DNA of 51,260 nt from CAYFUG01 sp964346295 (GTDB lineage: Bacteria > Patescibacteriota > Minisyncoccia > Moranbacterales > DUUL01): assembly GCA_964346295.1 (NCBI GenBank), contig CAYFUG010000007.1, positions 1 to 51,260 on the forward strand, in the 5' to 3' direction. The translations under genes and the position numbers were made by a program. The notes beneath the pieces are model-generated. The model did not search any database, was not told the origin of the DNA, and saw only the letters and a program-made list of their open reading frames with translations. Positions within the stretch are counted from its first letter, which is position 1. Each line of letters starts with the position of its first letter. Below, one piece after another: positions 32,785 through 41,453 of the stretch.

Positions 32785-33729
32785 ATGTTACCTCAAATAT
32801 TTCTAAAATCAGCCAAAGCCTGCGGCATGAGCCACCTAGCCACTCTCGATCAAGAGAAAAAAGGTCACTTTTATGTAGAGAAAAACAAAGTCCTCAGTAG
32901 TTTGGCACCGGAAGGAGTAGTGATGCAAGCCCAGGAAACCAACCAAGGCATCCGAGCTCGAGTAGTTATTCAAAAAGGAATTCGACTAAAAGAACCACTC
33001 TTCTTTTGCTTTGGCTTGAGCGGGCAACAAGAAAAGCAGGAAGTAATACCGGAGATTACCCTAGAAGAAGGCGCTCACGCCGAAATTTGGGCTCACTGCA
33101 GCTTTCCTAACGCCAGTAAGTCATCGCACTTGATGGAGGGGCTTTTTAAAATCAAAAAAAACGCCTCTTTTGTTTACAAAGAAGCTCATTATCACGGAGA
33201 GGTGTCCGGCATGACCACTGTTCCTAAGCTCCGAGTAGAAATAGGTGAGAATGCTATCTTCAAGAGCGATTTTAATCTTTCTAAGGGTACAGTAGGCAAG
33301 GTTGATATTGAAGTAGAAGCCCACTTAGCGGCCGGCGCTAAATCGGAAATCACTACCAAAGTTTTTGGCAAGAATCAAAAAGACCTCATTAATATTTTAG
33401 ACAAAGTCTACCTAGAAGGAGCGGATAGCCGGAGCTTGATTAAGATGCGAGCAGCCGCCCGAGACGGGGGCCAAGTGGTGATGCAAGGCGAAACTTACGC
33501 CAGCGCTTCCGGGGCTACCGGCCACGTGGACTGCCAGGAGATTGTAATTGGCCAAAACTCCCGAGCCCGAGCCGTTCCCATTGTAGAGGTTACTCACGAA
33601 GAGGCTCAGATTACTCACGAGGCCTTGGTAGGCAAAGTTAACCAAAAGGAACTAGAAGCCTTAATGACCCGAGGCCTCTCGGAAGAAGAAGCCACGGAAC
33701 TCCTTATCTCCGCCATGATGCGGAGTTAG
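32785..33729 (+). CDS. stand-alone SufB/SufD-family Fe-S assembly scaffold
   Basis: 314 residues, made of the parallel beta-helix core of SufB/SufD, scaffold proteins of iron-sulfur cluster assembly. Recognisable parts are ITLEEGAHAEIWAHCSF, SFVYKEAHYHGEVSGM, FKSDFNLSKGTVG and the C-terminal HVDCQEIVIGQNSRARAVPIVEV. The end is THEALVGKVNQKELEALMTRGLSEEEATELLISAMM, matching SufD/SufB C-terminal sequence. Neither sufC nor a cysteine desulfurase lies beside it. It is shorter than typical SufD (about 420) and lacks much of the N-terminal helical domain. Single-gene SufBD proteins are usual in reduced genomes; whether they still build clusters is unknown. No Shine-Dalgarno. Confidence 0.85.
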   Translation: MLPQIFLKSAKACGMSHLATLDQEKKGHFYVEKNKVLSSLAPEGVVMQAQETNQGIRARVVIQKGIRLKEPLFFCFGLSGQQEKQEVIPEITLEEGAHAEIWAHCSFPNASKSSHLMEGLFKIKKNASFVYKEAHYHGEVSGMTTVPKLRVEIGENAIFKSDFNLSKGTVGKVDIEVEAHLAAGAKSEITTKVFGKNQKDLINILDKVYLEGADSRSLIKMRAAARDGGQVVMQGETYASASGATGHVDCQEIVIGQNSRARAVPIVEVTHEEAQITHEALVGKVNQKELEALMTRGLSEEEATELLISAMMRS

Positions 33730-33753
33730 AAATAACTCATCAAAGCAATTAAC

Positions 33754-33853
33754 TGTCATTCCGAAATTTCCGAAGGAAATATCCGGAGCCGGGGATTACT
33801 TTAGCTAACCTGCCTGCCGGCAGGCAGGGATTCCCGCCTACACGGAAATGACA
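33754..33853. repeat. palindromic intergenic repeat with TGTCATTCCG ends
   Basis: 100-base element with inverted ends TGTCATTCCG (33754) and CGGAAATGACA (33843-33853). Inside is the exact 20-base palindrome CCTGCCTGCCGGCAGGCAGG (33809-33828). A related half-site, GCCTACCGGCAGG, lies near 50356 before rplT. Probably a small mobile or REP-like repeat. Confidence 0.7.
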
Positions 33854-33899
33854 ACTCGGGTAATTTTAATAAAAATTAAGATCTCAAAAACTCCCCTTC

Positions 33900-34655
33900 A
33901 TGCTGACCTTCCACCTCCTCACAATCTTCCCTGATATTTTTGATTCTTACCTAAAAGAAGGGATTTTGGCGCGGGCCTTACAAGGGAATCCAAAGGAAGA
34001 GAAAGTGGCAGTCAAAGTTTACAATTTGCGGGATTTTACCACCGACAAACACCGCACCGTAGACGACACTCCTTACGGTGGCGGAGCCGGCATGGTCCTC
34101 AAAGTAGAACCAATCTATCACGCTCTAGAAACTATCAAAAAAAATATTAAGGAAGAGTGGAAGTCCCAAAAGAAAAAAGCAGAAAAGGGCAAAATTCGAA
34201 CCATTCTTCTGGCTGCCAAGGGCCAGCCTTACAATCAAACCAAGGCCGCCTTTTATCAGCAAAATTTCACTGACTTGATCTTAATTTGCGGGCGCTACGA
34301 AGGGGTAGACGAACGAGTAGCTCAACACCTGGTAGACGAAGAACTCTCCATTGGACCTTTCGTGCTCAGCGGTGGCGAACTCCCTGCTCTCACCGTGGTA
34401 GATTCTGTGGCTCGCCTGGTACCGGGCGTTTTGGGCAATCAAGAGTCCCTGGCTAATGAAAGCTTTAATCCAGAACCCACCTCTGCCGAAAAAGTAGTCT
34501 TGCAGGCCAGTTCTAATCCAAACAAACCTCAACTCGACTACCCGGCTTACACCAAACCAGAAGAATTCCGGGGCTGGAAAGTACCCGAGATTCTTCTTTC
34601 CGGCCACCACGCCCACATTGAAAAATGGCGAAAGGAGCAGCAAGGAAAAGTCTAA
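33900..34655 (+). CDS. trmD: tRNA (guanine-N1-)-methyltransferase TrmD
   Basis: 251 residues. Methylates G37 of tRNAs at N1, preventing frameshifts. The SPOUT fold begins FHLLTIFPDIFDSYLKEGILARAL, then YNLRDFTTDKHRTVDDTPYGGGAGMVLKVEPI. The knotted SAM site is RYEGVDERV and LSIGPFVLSGGELPALTVVDSVARLVPGVLGN. The C-terminal domain has LDYPAYTKPEEFRGWKVPEILLSGHHAHIEKWR. All key motifs are present and the length is normal. It stands apart from rpsP, rimM and rplS, its usual partners. Likely its own unit between two repeats. Confidence 0.96.
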   Translation: MLTFHLLTIFPDIFDSYLKEGILARALQGNPKEEKVAVKVYNLRDFTTDKHRTVDDTPYGGGAGMVLKVEPIYHALETIKKNIKEEWKSQKKKAEKGKIRTILLAAKGQPYNQTKAAFYQQNFTDLILICGRYEGVDERVAQHLVDEELSIGPFVLSGGELPALTVVDSVARLVPGVLGNQESLANESFNPEPTSAEKVVLQASSNPNKPQLDYPAYTKPEEFRGWKVPEILLSGHHAHIEKWRKEQQGKV

Positions 34656-34705
34656 GTTCTGCACTAAACTACTTAAAAATTCTGGATTAACAAGGCCTGA
34701 GCGAG

Positions 34706-34838
34706 AGAGTATAAAATTTAAGATAACGCCTCTTGTTTGAGTAGCTAGATTTTCTCTGCAATGTTACGAATCCTTGGAATAATATTTAGCTATAAAATCA
34801 AGCTATGAGCCAGGATTTATCTTAAATTTTTACACTCT
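34706..34838. repeat. 22-base imperfect inverted repeat, widely spaced
   Basis: Arms AGAGTATAAAATTTAAGATAA (34706-34726) and the near-exact complement at 34817-34838, differing at one substitution and one extra base, with about 90 bases between. It lies in the trmD-miaB gap, which has no gene. Confidence 0.65.
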
Positions 34839-34888
34839 GGAGCAGTTTTAAGTTGCTCAGATTTTAAAGATGACTTAGTATATTTTCT

Positions 34889-34923
34889 CAATCCCCCTAA
34901 CCCCCTTTACAAAAAGGGGAAGC
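34889..34923 (+). repeat. C-rich palindromic repeat before miaB
   Basis: ATCCCCCTAACCCCCTTTAC then AAAAAGGGGAAG, 15 bases before the miaB ATG. CCCCTTT and AAAGGGG can pair. Same family as 25732-25763 and 35705-35737. Confidence 0.75.
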
Positions 34924-34937
34924 CGAATTAACCCACC

Positions 34938-36239
34938 ATGCAATTTTATCTCAAAACCTTCGGCTGCCAAATGAATTTTTCTGACAGCGAACGCGTCAGC
35001 AGCCTCCTAACCCAAAATCACTGGCAATCCACCGACCAAATCAACCAGGCTGATCTGGTGATTTTTAACACCTGTGGAGTGCGCCAAACTGCCGAAGACC
35101 GCCTGCTTGGCCAAATTCACAATCTACGAAAAACCAATCCCGAGACTATCATCGTAGTTACCGGCTGCCTAGCTCGCCGCCAGGATGTGAAAAAAAAGTT
35201 ACTCAAAAATAAATCTTCCCACAAAGGCGAAACACCTTCTGACCAAGGAATTAACCAGGGCGGAGAATTTTCTACCCTTACTGAAAATCCTGAGGAGATA
35301 CTTTTCTTGCCTATCAAAAACCTCACCACCCTTCCCCAGTTGTTAAGCGAAAAATTTCCAGCAACTTCAATCCCCTTTAAGGCCGAGGACTACCAAGAAG
35401 ATTATCTTTCTCTGACTCCTCACTACCAAAAATCCCACTCGATTTTAGTACCCATCATGACCGGCTGCAACAATTTCTGCTCTTATTGCGTAGTACCTTA
35501 CGCTCGGGGACCAGAAGTTTCTCGCTCTCCCAAAAACATCTTAGAAGAAGTTGAGTTCGCTCAAAAACAAGCCTTGAAAGACAAAAAGACTTTAAAGGAA
35601 GTGCTACTACTGGGCCAGAATGTCAATAGCTACTCTTATCAAGACAGCCCCGCAACGAAATTACCCAGGGTTTCTTCTGACATCTCAAGGAGCTCGCTCC
35701 CGGTGCCCCCTTTACAAAAGGGGGCTAGGGGGATTGGAAAAGAAAAAAGGACCTCTTTTCCCCTATTACTAGAAAAATTAGCTCAAAAATTCCCTGCCAT
35801 TAATTTTCGCTTTCTCACCTCCCACCCCAAAGATTTTTCCCAAGAGTTGATTGAAATAATTCAAAAATACCCCAACTTGAGCCGCCAAATTCACCTACCC
35901 GTCCAGTCTGGCAGTGAGCGAATTCTAAAGGCTATGAACCGCCACTACACTCCGGGGCATTATCTGGAATTGGTGAGCAAAATAAAAAACGCCCTGCCGG
36001 ACGCTCAACTTTCTACTGATGTAATTGTGGGCTTCCCCAGCGAGACTGAAGAAGATTTTCAAGCTACCGCGGAAATTTTTCGCCAAGTGCGATTCCAAGA
36101 AGCCTATATCAACAAATACTCCCCTCGCCCAGGAACCACTGCCGAGAAATTAGGTGATCCCATTCCCTGGAATGAGAAGAAGCACCGAGAAAAAGAATTA
36201 CGAAAAATCCTAGAAACAAAAAAATCTCCCGCGAAATAG
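34938..36239 (+). CDS. miaB: tRNA-2-methylthio-N6-dimethylallyladenosine synthase (MiaB)
   Basis: 433 residues, radical-SAM methylthiotransferase. The N-terminal UPF0004 domain carries Cys10, Cys46 and Cys77. The radical-SAM CxxxCxxC is at 177-184, followed by VPYARGPEVSRSP and LGQNVNSY. Two insertions stand out: about 91-120, and about 236-272 (SDISRSSLPVPPLQKGARGI), where the second is encoded by a palindromic repeat also found just before the gene. The usual C-terminal TRAM domain, thought to bind tRNA, is missing: the protein ends soon after the radical-SAM core with KHREKELRKIL. It modifies A37 of tRNAs reading U-starting codons. A MtaB-like alternative is less likely given the GCQMNFSDSE start. 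Confidence 0.9.
   Translation: MQFYLKTFGCQMNFSDSERVSSLLTQNHWQSTDQINQADLVIFNTCGVRQTAEDRLLGQIHNLRKTNPETIIVVTGCLARRQDVKKKLLKNKSSHKGETPSDQGINQGGEFSTLTENPEEILFLPIKNLTTLPQLLSEKFPATSIPFKAEDYQEDYLSLTPHYQKSHSILVPIMTGCNNFCSYCVVPYARGPEVSRSPKNILEEVEFAQKQALKDKKTLKEVLLLGQNVNSYSYQDSPATKLPRVSSDISRSSLPVPPLQKGARGIGKEKRTSFPLLLEKLAQKFPAINFRFLTSHPKDFSQELIEIIQKYPNLSRQIHLPVQSGSERILKAMNRHYTPGHYLELVSKIKNALPDAQLSTDVIVGFPSETEEDFQATAEIFRQVRFQEAYINKYSPRPGTTAEKLGDPIPWNEKKHREKELRKILETKKSPAK
35705..35737 (-). repeat. C-rich palindromic repeat inside miaB
   Basis: Plus strand GCCCCCTTTACAAAAGGGGG then CTAGGGGGATTGG, the reverse complement of the element at 34889. It is in frame and read as PPLQKGARGIG. Confidence 0.75.
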
Positions 36240-36342
36240 TCCCAGTTATTAAAAAAACACTCTTAGTCTCCTGCTTGATTCCTTAATCATTAGTTAAAGT
36301 TTAGACGAAGACCTTCTTTGTCTTTAAAACTCGATCTTCAAC

Positions 36343-36376
36343 AAAACCGGTCAGAGTCAAAGCCCCCGACCGGTTT
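36343..36376. terminator. hairpin between convergent miaB and ctpA
   Basis: AAAACCGGTC (36343-36352) pairs with GACCGGTTT (36368-36376) around a 15-base loop. T-runs are short (TTT and TTTTGTT on the minus strand). A bidirectional terminator is the likely role. The rest of 36240-36538 shows nothing else. Confidence 0.6.
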
Positions 36377-36538
36377 ACTAATATAAACTCAACTCACCTT
36401 AAAAATTTCCTTAGAACTATTCGTCAACAAAAACTCCACGGCTACGGTGATGGGATTTGAGAAATTTTTCCCTCTACCAATAATCAGCCAGCCTAAATTT
36501 GAGATTTGCAAGAGAAGCCATCGTTTTGAAAAATTTTC

Positions 36539-37927
36539 TTAGCGAATATCAGCTTTTAGTTCTTCTATCGCTCTGTCTAATTGAGGATCTCGCTCGTTTT
36601 CAAAATCCTCTAAGGTCCTTTCCACTTTAATATCAGGTTCAATCCCTACTTTATGAATCGACCCTCCAGAAGGCGTCAACCACTTGGCAACTGTTACCTT
36701 CAAACTAGACCCATCCTGAAGAGACTTCAAGCGCTGAACCGAACCCTTGCCAAAACTCTTCTCGCCGACTAGTTTAGTATCCCTTAAATCTCTTAACGCC
36801 CCTGCTAAGATCTCTGAGGCACTAGCGCTGCCTTCGTTAATTAAAACTATCACTGGAAAATCGACTAGAATCGGCCTTTCAAAGCCTTTGGTGTCAGCCC
36901 GATAAGCATTTCTATTCCCCTCTCGATCCTCCTCCCAAACCACGGGCTCCCCAGAAGGAACAAATTCAGAAGTAATCTCCACTGCCACATTTAAGAGCCC
37001 CCCCGGATTATTGCGTAAATCCAGAATAATTCCTCGGTTATTATCCGACAAAGCACCCGCGACCGCCCCTCGAAATTCATCGGCAGTATCCTCTGAAAAA
37101 CTTTTGATTTTAATATAACCCAAATCTCCTTCCTTCTTTTCATATTCTACGCTCTTTATCTCAATAGTATCTCGAGTAATAGCAATCTCCTTTGCCTCTG
37201 ATCCGTTGCCTTCTCGGATAATGGTCAAAGTCACTTCCGTTCCTTTCTTGCCTCTAATTTTTTTAACCGCCTCTTCAATTCCTAGGTCAACGGTACTTTC
37301 GTTGTTAATTTTAATTATTTTGTCCCCTGCCTTCAGGCCAGCTTTTTCAGCAGGCATTCCCTCTATCGGAGAAACAATCATTAGAACCCCATCCTTCATA
37401 TCCAATACCGCTCCAATTCCTTCAAAACTACCTTCAATTTCGCTATTAAAATTTTTAGTTTCTTCCGGATCCAAAAAATTAGAATGCGGATCCCCTAAAG
37501 AATCCACCATTCCATCCACTGCCCCGTATACTCTTTCTTGAGCATCCAAGTCTTCCACATCAACATACTCCTGGTCCAATACTCGCCAAGCCTCCCAGAA
37601 CACCTTAAAATCAACCTCTCTAGGCTTGCTATCGTCTGTCGCAGAAAAAATTTTCCCAGGACTGGAAAGGTTTTTCAAGAAACCTCCTTCTTCTCCTTCT
37701 TGAGCAGAGCCACTTACTCGAGCACCCCAAGCTACCCCCACATAAAAAACCACCATGAGGATAATCACTTGCCAAAAAACTCCCCCTCCCTTTGACTTTG
37801 ACTTCCTATTTTGAGACTTATCAAAAGAATTCTTCAAATTAGGACTCACGGGAGTGTTGCCATGATTAGTGGCCTCTGAATTTATATTAGAATCAACAGC
37901 CTCTGCATTGTTATTTAAATTTTCCAT
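36539..37927 (-). CDS. S41 C-terminal processing peptidase (CtpA/Prc) with PDZ
   Basis: 462 residues. Polar cytoplasmic N-terminus (1-48), one membrane helix (about 50-68), an N-terminal region with RVYGAVDGMVDSLGDPHSNFLDPEE, then a PDZ domain (about 170-250). The peptidase core carries the catalytic Ser in GSASASEILAGAL and the Lys in GEKSFGKGSVQ, with LDLRNNPGGLL in between. It trims or degrades envelope proteins from their C-termini, outside the membrane. Length and motifs are normal. The gene is 173 bases before the LCP gene's stop, on the same strand. Start is the first ATG, with no ribosome binding site. Confidence 0.94.
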   Translation of the reverse strand: MENLNNNAEAVDSNINSEATNHGNTPVSPNLKNSFDKSQNRKSKSKGGGVFWQVIILMVVFYVGVAWGARVSGSAQEGEEGGFLKNLSSPGKIFSATDDSKPREVDFKVFWEAWRVLDQEYVDVEDLDAQERVYGAVDGMVDSLGDPHSNFLDPEETKNFNSEIEGSFEGIGAVLDMKDGVLMIVSPIEGMPAEKAGLKAGDKIIKINNESTVDLGIEEAVKKIRGKKGTEVTLTIIREGNGSEAKEIAITRDTIEIKSVEYEKKEGDLGYIKIKSFSEDTADEFRGAVAGALSDNNRGIILDLRNNPGGLLNVAVEITSEFVPSGEPVVWEEDREGNRNAYRADTKGFERPILVDFPVIVLINEGSASASEILAGALRDLRDTKLVGEKSFGKGSVQRLKSLQDGSSLKVTVAKWLTPSGGSIHKVGIEPDIKVERTLEDFENERDPQLDRAIEELKADIR

Positions 37928-38100
37928 AACTAAATTATTTTTTGATTTTTATCCTATTAGCTATCCTATAAGAGTCTAGTCAAAACTAGACTATTCTGAA
38001 TTACCTACAACTAAAAACGAGTGTCGTAGTTAATCTCTACCTCCCATTTTTAGTCACTTTGGATCAAAACCTCTTCTATTATGTATGTTTCTAATAAACT

Positions 38101-39588
38101 CTAGTCCTCTTCCACTTCAATCTCTAGCACCACATCACTGTTTTTATGAGAAATAATTTTCACTCCCAATAATGCTTCTAGATCCTCTACTTTAAACTCG
38201 ATAGTCTTCTCCTCTTCCACTTCATCAAAATCATCTAAGTCAATCTCTAGTTCTTCCTCGTCGTACTCTCCTAAAATCTCCACCTCCTCGATTTCCAAAT
38301 CTATTTCGTAATCCAGGTCGCTATCCACCTCCAACTCTCCGTCAATGTCTATTTCTATTTTGGTAGTAATTTCCGTCTCAGGTTCTTCTTTAGGGTCCTT
38401 CTTGGAGCTATCTTCTTTGACTTTCTTCTTGGAAGTTGGCTTGGCATACTGCCTTACTGGTTCAATGTCACTTTGCTCTTCTAAGTTAAAAATGTTTTGG
38501 CAAACCTGATGAATTTGAGAATAATTATCCCAACCGGCTCGCGGAATCAAGATATAACCAGCATAGTCAGGGCCATCTTCCGGAACTTTCAACATACCCT
38601 CCTGGGAGTTTTCAAATACTCGCTGGTGTATTTCGGCGCTCTGCAGACTAGAATATTTCTCGTAAAACTTAGGCATCTCGCTGGTGGCAATGTCGGTTCG
38701 AACATTATCTCCAATTGCATCTAGGATTCCCGAAATCTTATTAAAACTAGTTAAGGTTCCCGCTGAGATCATCTTGGCCTTTAAAGCCTTTAGCACTACC
38801 TGCTGCCTCTTGGCTCTATCAAAATCTGAGGTACTCTCCCGAGCTCTTACATAACAAAGAGCTATTTCTCCGTCTAAAAGATTTTCTCCAGCAGGTAAAG
38901 AAAATTCCCCTCCACATTCGTTTCCTTTTACAAATTGATTGGGCTCATAAAAAGGAGTCTCCAAATTCACAGTCACCCCTTCCACTGCGTCGATTAGCTG
39001 CTCAAAACCAGCAAAATTAATACTCACCGCGTAATGAACATTGAGACCGGTAACTTCTCCCACCACTTGCTTCATACGCAATAAACCCTTCTTGCGACCG
39101 TTTTTTTCCCCTAAGGCATAAATAGCATTAATTTTGGTTCGATCTTCCGACTCTGGAATTTTAACATAAAGATCCCGAGGAACAGAGATCATGGCTGCTT
39201 TATTCTCGTCTGCTCTTAAAGAAAGTACCATGATAGAGTCTGCTAAAAGTCCTCCTCCCGGCAAACCCTCTCCTCGCATACCCAAGAGTAAAACATTAGT
39301 TTGTCCATTTTCTTCTGCTACATTACTACCCCCCAAGATACCCCCCACTCCACCTGTAAAAGCTTGCCATCTCGAGGTTTCTGAACCAGAGATTTGAGAA
39401 AGTGTACTAAGGGTTTTATAAGTAAACCAACTACCCACTCCTAGTGCTAAAAATAAAAAGACGGCTAGTATCAAAAACCACTTCTTTTTATAAAACCTCC
39501 CCTTGTCCTTGGTTTTAGTAGTAGGTAGTTTTTTATCCTGAGATAAGGAATCTTTCTTTTTTAGTGATAAGCTGTAATTAAAGGCCAT
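38101..39588 (-). CDS. LytR-CpsA-Psr (LCP) family ligase with acidic C-terminal tail
   Basis: 495 residues. Basic cytoplasmic N-terminus (1-34), a membrane helix (about 35-55), then the LCP domain (about 95-290). It shows NVLLLGMRGEG, LADSIMVLSLRADENKAAMISVPRDLYVKIP, INAIYALGE, FEQLIDAVEGVTVNL and YVRARESTSDFDRAKRQQVVLKALK; the key Arg and Asp residues are present. LCP proteins attach polymers to peptidoglycan. The last 95 residues are unusual: a Lys-rich stretch, then about 70 residues dominated by Asp and Glu in alternating acidic and hydrophobic patterns (EIDIDGELEVDSDLDYEIDL). Such a strongly acidic end could bind cations. It may act with the ligase-like and Wzz-like proteins. Confidence 0.92.
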   Translation of the reverse strand: MAFNYSLSLKKKDSLSQDKKLPTTKTKDKGRFYKKKWFLILAVFLFLALGVGSWFTYKTLSTLSQISGSETSRWQAFTGGVGGILGGSNVAEENGQTNVLLLGMRGEGLPGGGLLADSIMVLSLRADENKAAMISVPRDLYVKIPESEDRTKINAIYALGEKNGRKKGLLRMKQVVGEVTGLNVHYAVSINFAGFEQLIDAVEGVTVNLETPFYEPNQFVKGNECGGEFSLPAGENLLDGEIALCYVRARESTSDFDRAKRQQVVLKALKAKMISAGTLTSFNKISGILDAIGDNVRTDIATSEMPKFYEKYSSLQSAEIHQRVFENSQEGMLKVPEDGPDYAGYILIPRAGWDNYSQIHQVCQNIFNLEEQSDIEPVRQYAKPTSKKKVKEDSSKKDPKEEPETEITTKIEIDIDGELEVDSDLDYEIDLEIEEVEILGEYDEEELEIDLDDFDEVEEEKTIEFKVEDLEALLGVKIISHKNSDVVLEIEVEED

Positions 39589-40091
39589 GAAATTGAGAAT
39601 AATAATTTTTATATTAAACCTCCTAAGAGGTCCTCTTCTAAAAAATCCGACTTCTCCCCGTTATTACGATTTCCTTACTTTCTCTTAAGAGTTGCTCGGA
39701 AATTATTCTTTATCAACAGAAAACCTAAAAATAGCGCGAGAGACTTGGAAGAAGTTAAAAAATGACAAAATTTGAGAAATTTTCCCTTGCTGGAACCAGG
39801 CAGGCCACTAAAATTTAGGATTTTCAGTAGAAAGTTCTATCCTTCAGATAGAGTCTAGGAAGCCCCAGAACTTAAAACTTCTAGTTCAGGATAGCATACT
39901 TAAAATAATTTCAAAAGACCACTCTTAGTCCCCAGCCATTCTCAAGCTAACCGCGGCTTGGGAAAGGCCCTCTCCTGGTAATAACCCACTTTTCAGTAGA
40001 CTGGGAACAACTCATCTTTGATTTAAATATTTTGCTTTCTGCAAAACCCCCAAAGGACTATTTCAAGTTATTTAATTTCAGACTATGTTGG
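39589..40091. other. 503-base gap without a gene
   Basis: I see no ORF with coding character and no RNA gene. It has a 13-base palindrome AAGAGGTCCTCTT near 39628 and a possible minus-strand promoter around 39890-39915 (TTGAAA, then an extended -10 TGC-TATCCT with a short 15-base spacer) for the LCP gene, which is weak evidence. Confidence 0.4.
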
Positions 40092-40865
40092 CTAACTTTC
40101 TCGAAATCTCCTTACCTGATCGATTCTTTGCTGAAAATCAGGGTGGTCCGTATAAAAATCCCAATTCCAAAAATCCTTTTCCAAATTTTCCACTTCTTTA
40201 GCCCTTCTAAAAAAATTCTCTGCTCCCTCCACGCTACCATAATTAGTCTGGAGAATCTCTAGGGCTTCTCGATCAGCTCTTAATTCTACCTTTCTACTAA
40301 AGCTAATCTCTGCTAATCGACCTAAATTGCTTGGTCCCAAAGCCCCCTGCCTAAAGAAAGAAGTTACCCCTTGGAAAGGTATCATTCTAGCCATAGCCTT
40401 AAAGGAATCCCTGTTTCTTACATGAGAAAGCTCATGAGCCAAGACAAAAGCCACTTCTTCTTGAGTCTTCAACTCATCTAACAACCCAGAAAAGATGTAA
40501 ATCTTTCCCCCAGGAACTGTCACGGCGTTTATCAGATCATTTTTCACCACCATCACCTGAAAAAAATCAGATCCGGAAATATCAGTCAATAAGGCTTGAA
40601 CATCTTGTGTTCTATCCTTATCAAACTCTACTTCTTGACCATTCTCCACAAAGATACTAATAAAATCTACTCCAGAAAAAATCTCTGCCTCTTTTTCTAA
40701 GTCAATAAATTGAACCAAACTTAAAGCTATTAAATGAAAGCCCGCTATTAAAATTCCCCCTAATACAAAAACAGCCGCCAAGTAGTTCAATAGAACCAAC
40801 CAAGGCGACCCTTGAGAGACATTGAAATTTTCTTTTTCAGTGACTGCCTTATATTTATCAAGCAT
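40092..40865 (-). CDS. M48-family zinc metalloprotease (HtpX/Ste24-like)
   Basis: 257 residues from the ATG at 40865. A TTG 27 codons earlier opens the same frame but adds nothing family-like. A membrane helix (about 27-50) is followed by a soluble domain. The zinc site is HELSH in FVLAHELSHVRNRDS, with the third ligand likely the Glu of ELRADREALEI. Upstream PGGKIYIFSGLLDELKTQEEV is the typical M48 lead-in. It is shorter than Ste24 and has one clear membrane span. Probably an envelope-facing or membrane-edge protease for quality control. It lies just after rpsI and may be co-transcribed with the ribosomal operon. Confidence 0.88.
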   Translation of the reverse strand: MLDKYKAVTEKENFNVSQGSPWLVLLNYLAAVFVLGGILIAGFHLIALSLVQFIDLEKEAEIFSGVDFISIFVENGQEVEFDKDRTQDVQALLTDISGSDFFQVMVVKNDLINAVTVPGGKIYIFSGLLDELKTQEEVAFVLAHELSHVRNRDSFKAMARMIPFQGVTSFFRQGALGPSNLGRLAEISFSRKVELRADREALEILQTNYGSVEGAENFFRRAKEVENLEKDFWNWDFYTDHPDFQQRIDQVRRFRES

Positions 40866-40949
40866 AAGGATTTTTGTAAACTCTAAACTCCTTGCATTCA
40901 AAGCATTCAAGAACTTTTCAAAATTTAAACAAATCAAAGAAGCCAAGAG

Positions 40950-41381
40950 TTACCGCTTGCTCCACTGAGGAGCTCTTCGAGCCTTCTTGAGGCCATACTT
41001 CTTTCTTTCTTTACTTCGAGGATCTCGCTTAAGATAGTCCAAATCTCGAAGAGTTCTCTGGAACTCATCATTAAATTTCACTAGAGCTCGAGAAAGACCC
41101 AGCTGAACTGCTTCCGCCTGGCCTCTTAATCCACCTCCATTAAGGTGCACACTTACTTGAAAGCTCTCTTGCTGTGCAGTCGCTTCTAGAGGAGCCTTCA
41201 CTAGTTTCCTTAATTCTTCAGTTTTAAAATACTCGTCAGAATCAGTTTCCTTGATTAAAAACTGAGGTTTTTGGCTAGTTTGATAAATTCTAACCCGGGC
41301 TACCGCAGTTTTTCGGCGGCCTACTCCTTCGTAATAAACTTCTTCTTTTTTAGTGTCTTTCTTGGTAGTGTTAGTAGTCAT
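40950..41381 (-). CDS. rpsI: 30S ribosomal protein S9
   Basis: 143 residues. The core begins EVYYEGVGRRKTAVARVRIYQ, has VHLNGGGLRGQAEAVQLGLSRALVKF, and ends in LTRDPRSKERKKYGLKKARRAPQWSKR-type sequence, with the usual final Lys-Arg that reaches the decoding site. A 12-residue Thr/Lys-rich extension precedes the core. It sits after the unknown gene 41454-42449 rather than directly after rplM. Confidence 0.97.
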   Translation of the reverse strand: MTTNTTKKDTKKEEVYYEGVGRRKTAVARVRIYQTSQKPQFLIKETDSDEYFKTEELRKLVKAPLEATAQQESFQVSVHLNGGGLRGQAEAVQLGLSRALVKFNDEFQRTLRDLDYLKRDPRSKERKKYGLKKARRAPQWSKR

Positions 41382-41453
41382 AAATATTTTAATTCCAATT
41401 TGAACCTTATAAATTATCTATTTAACGGATTACCTCAAAATCCAAATCCTGCC

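Noticed and set aside
39600..39640. AGGAGG as the ribosome binding site of the LCP gene
   Set aside because: It lies over 30 bases from the start codon, too far to act on it.
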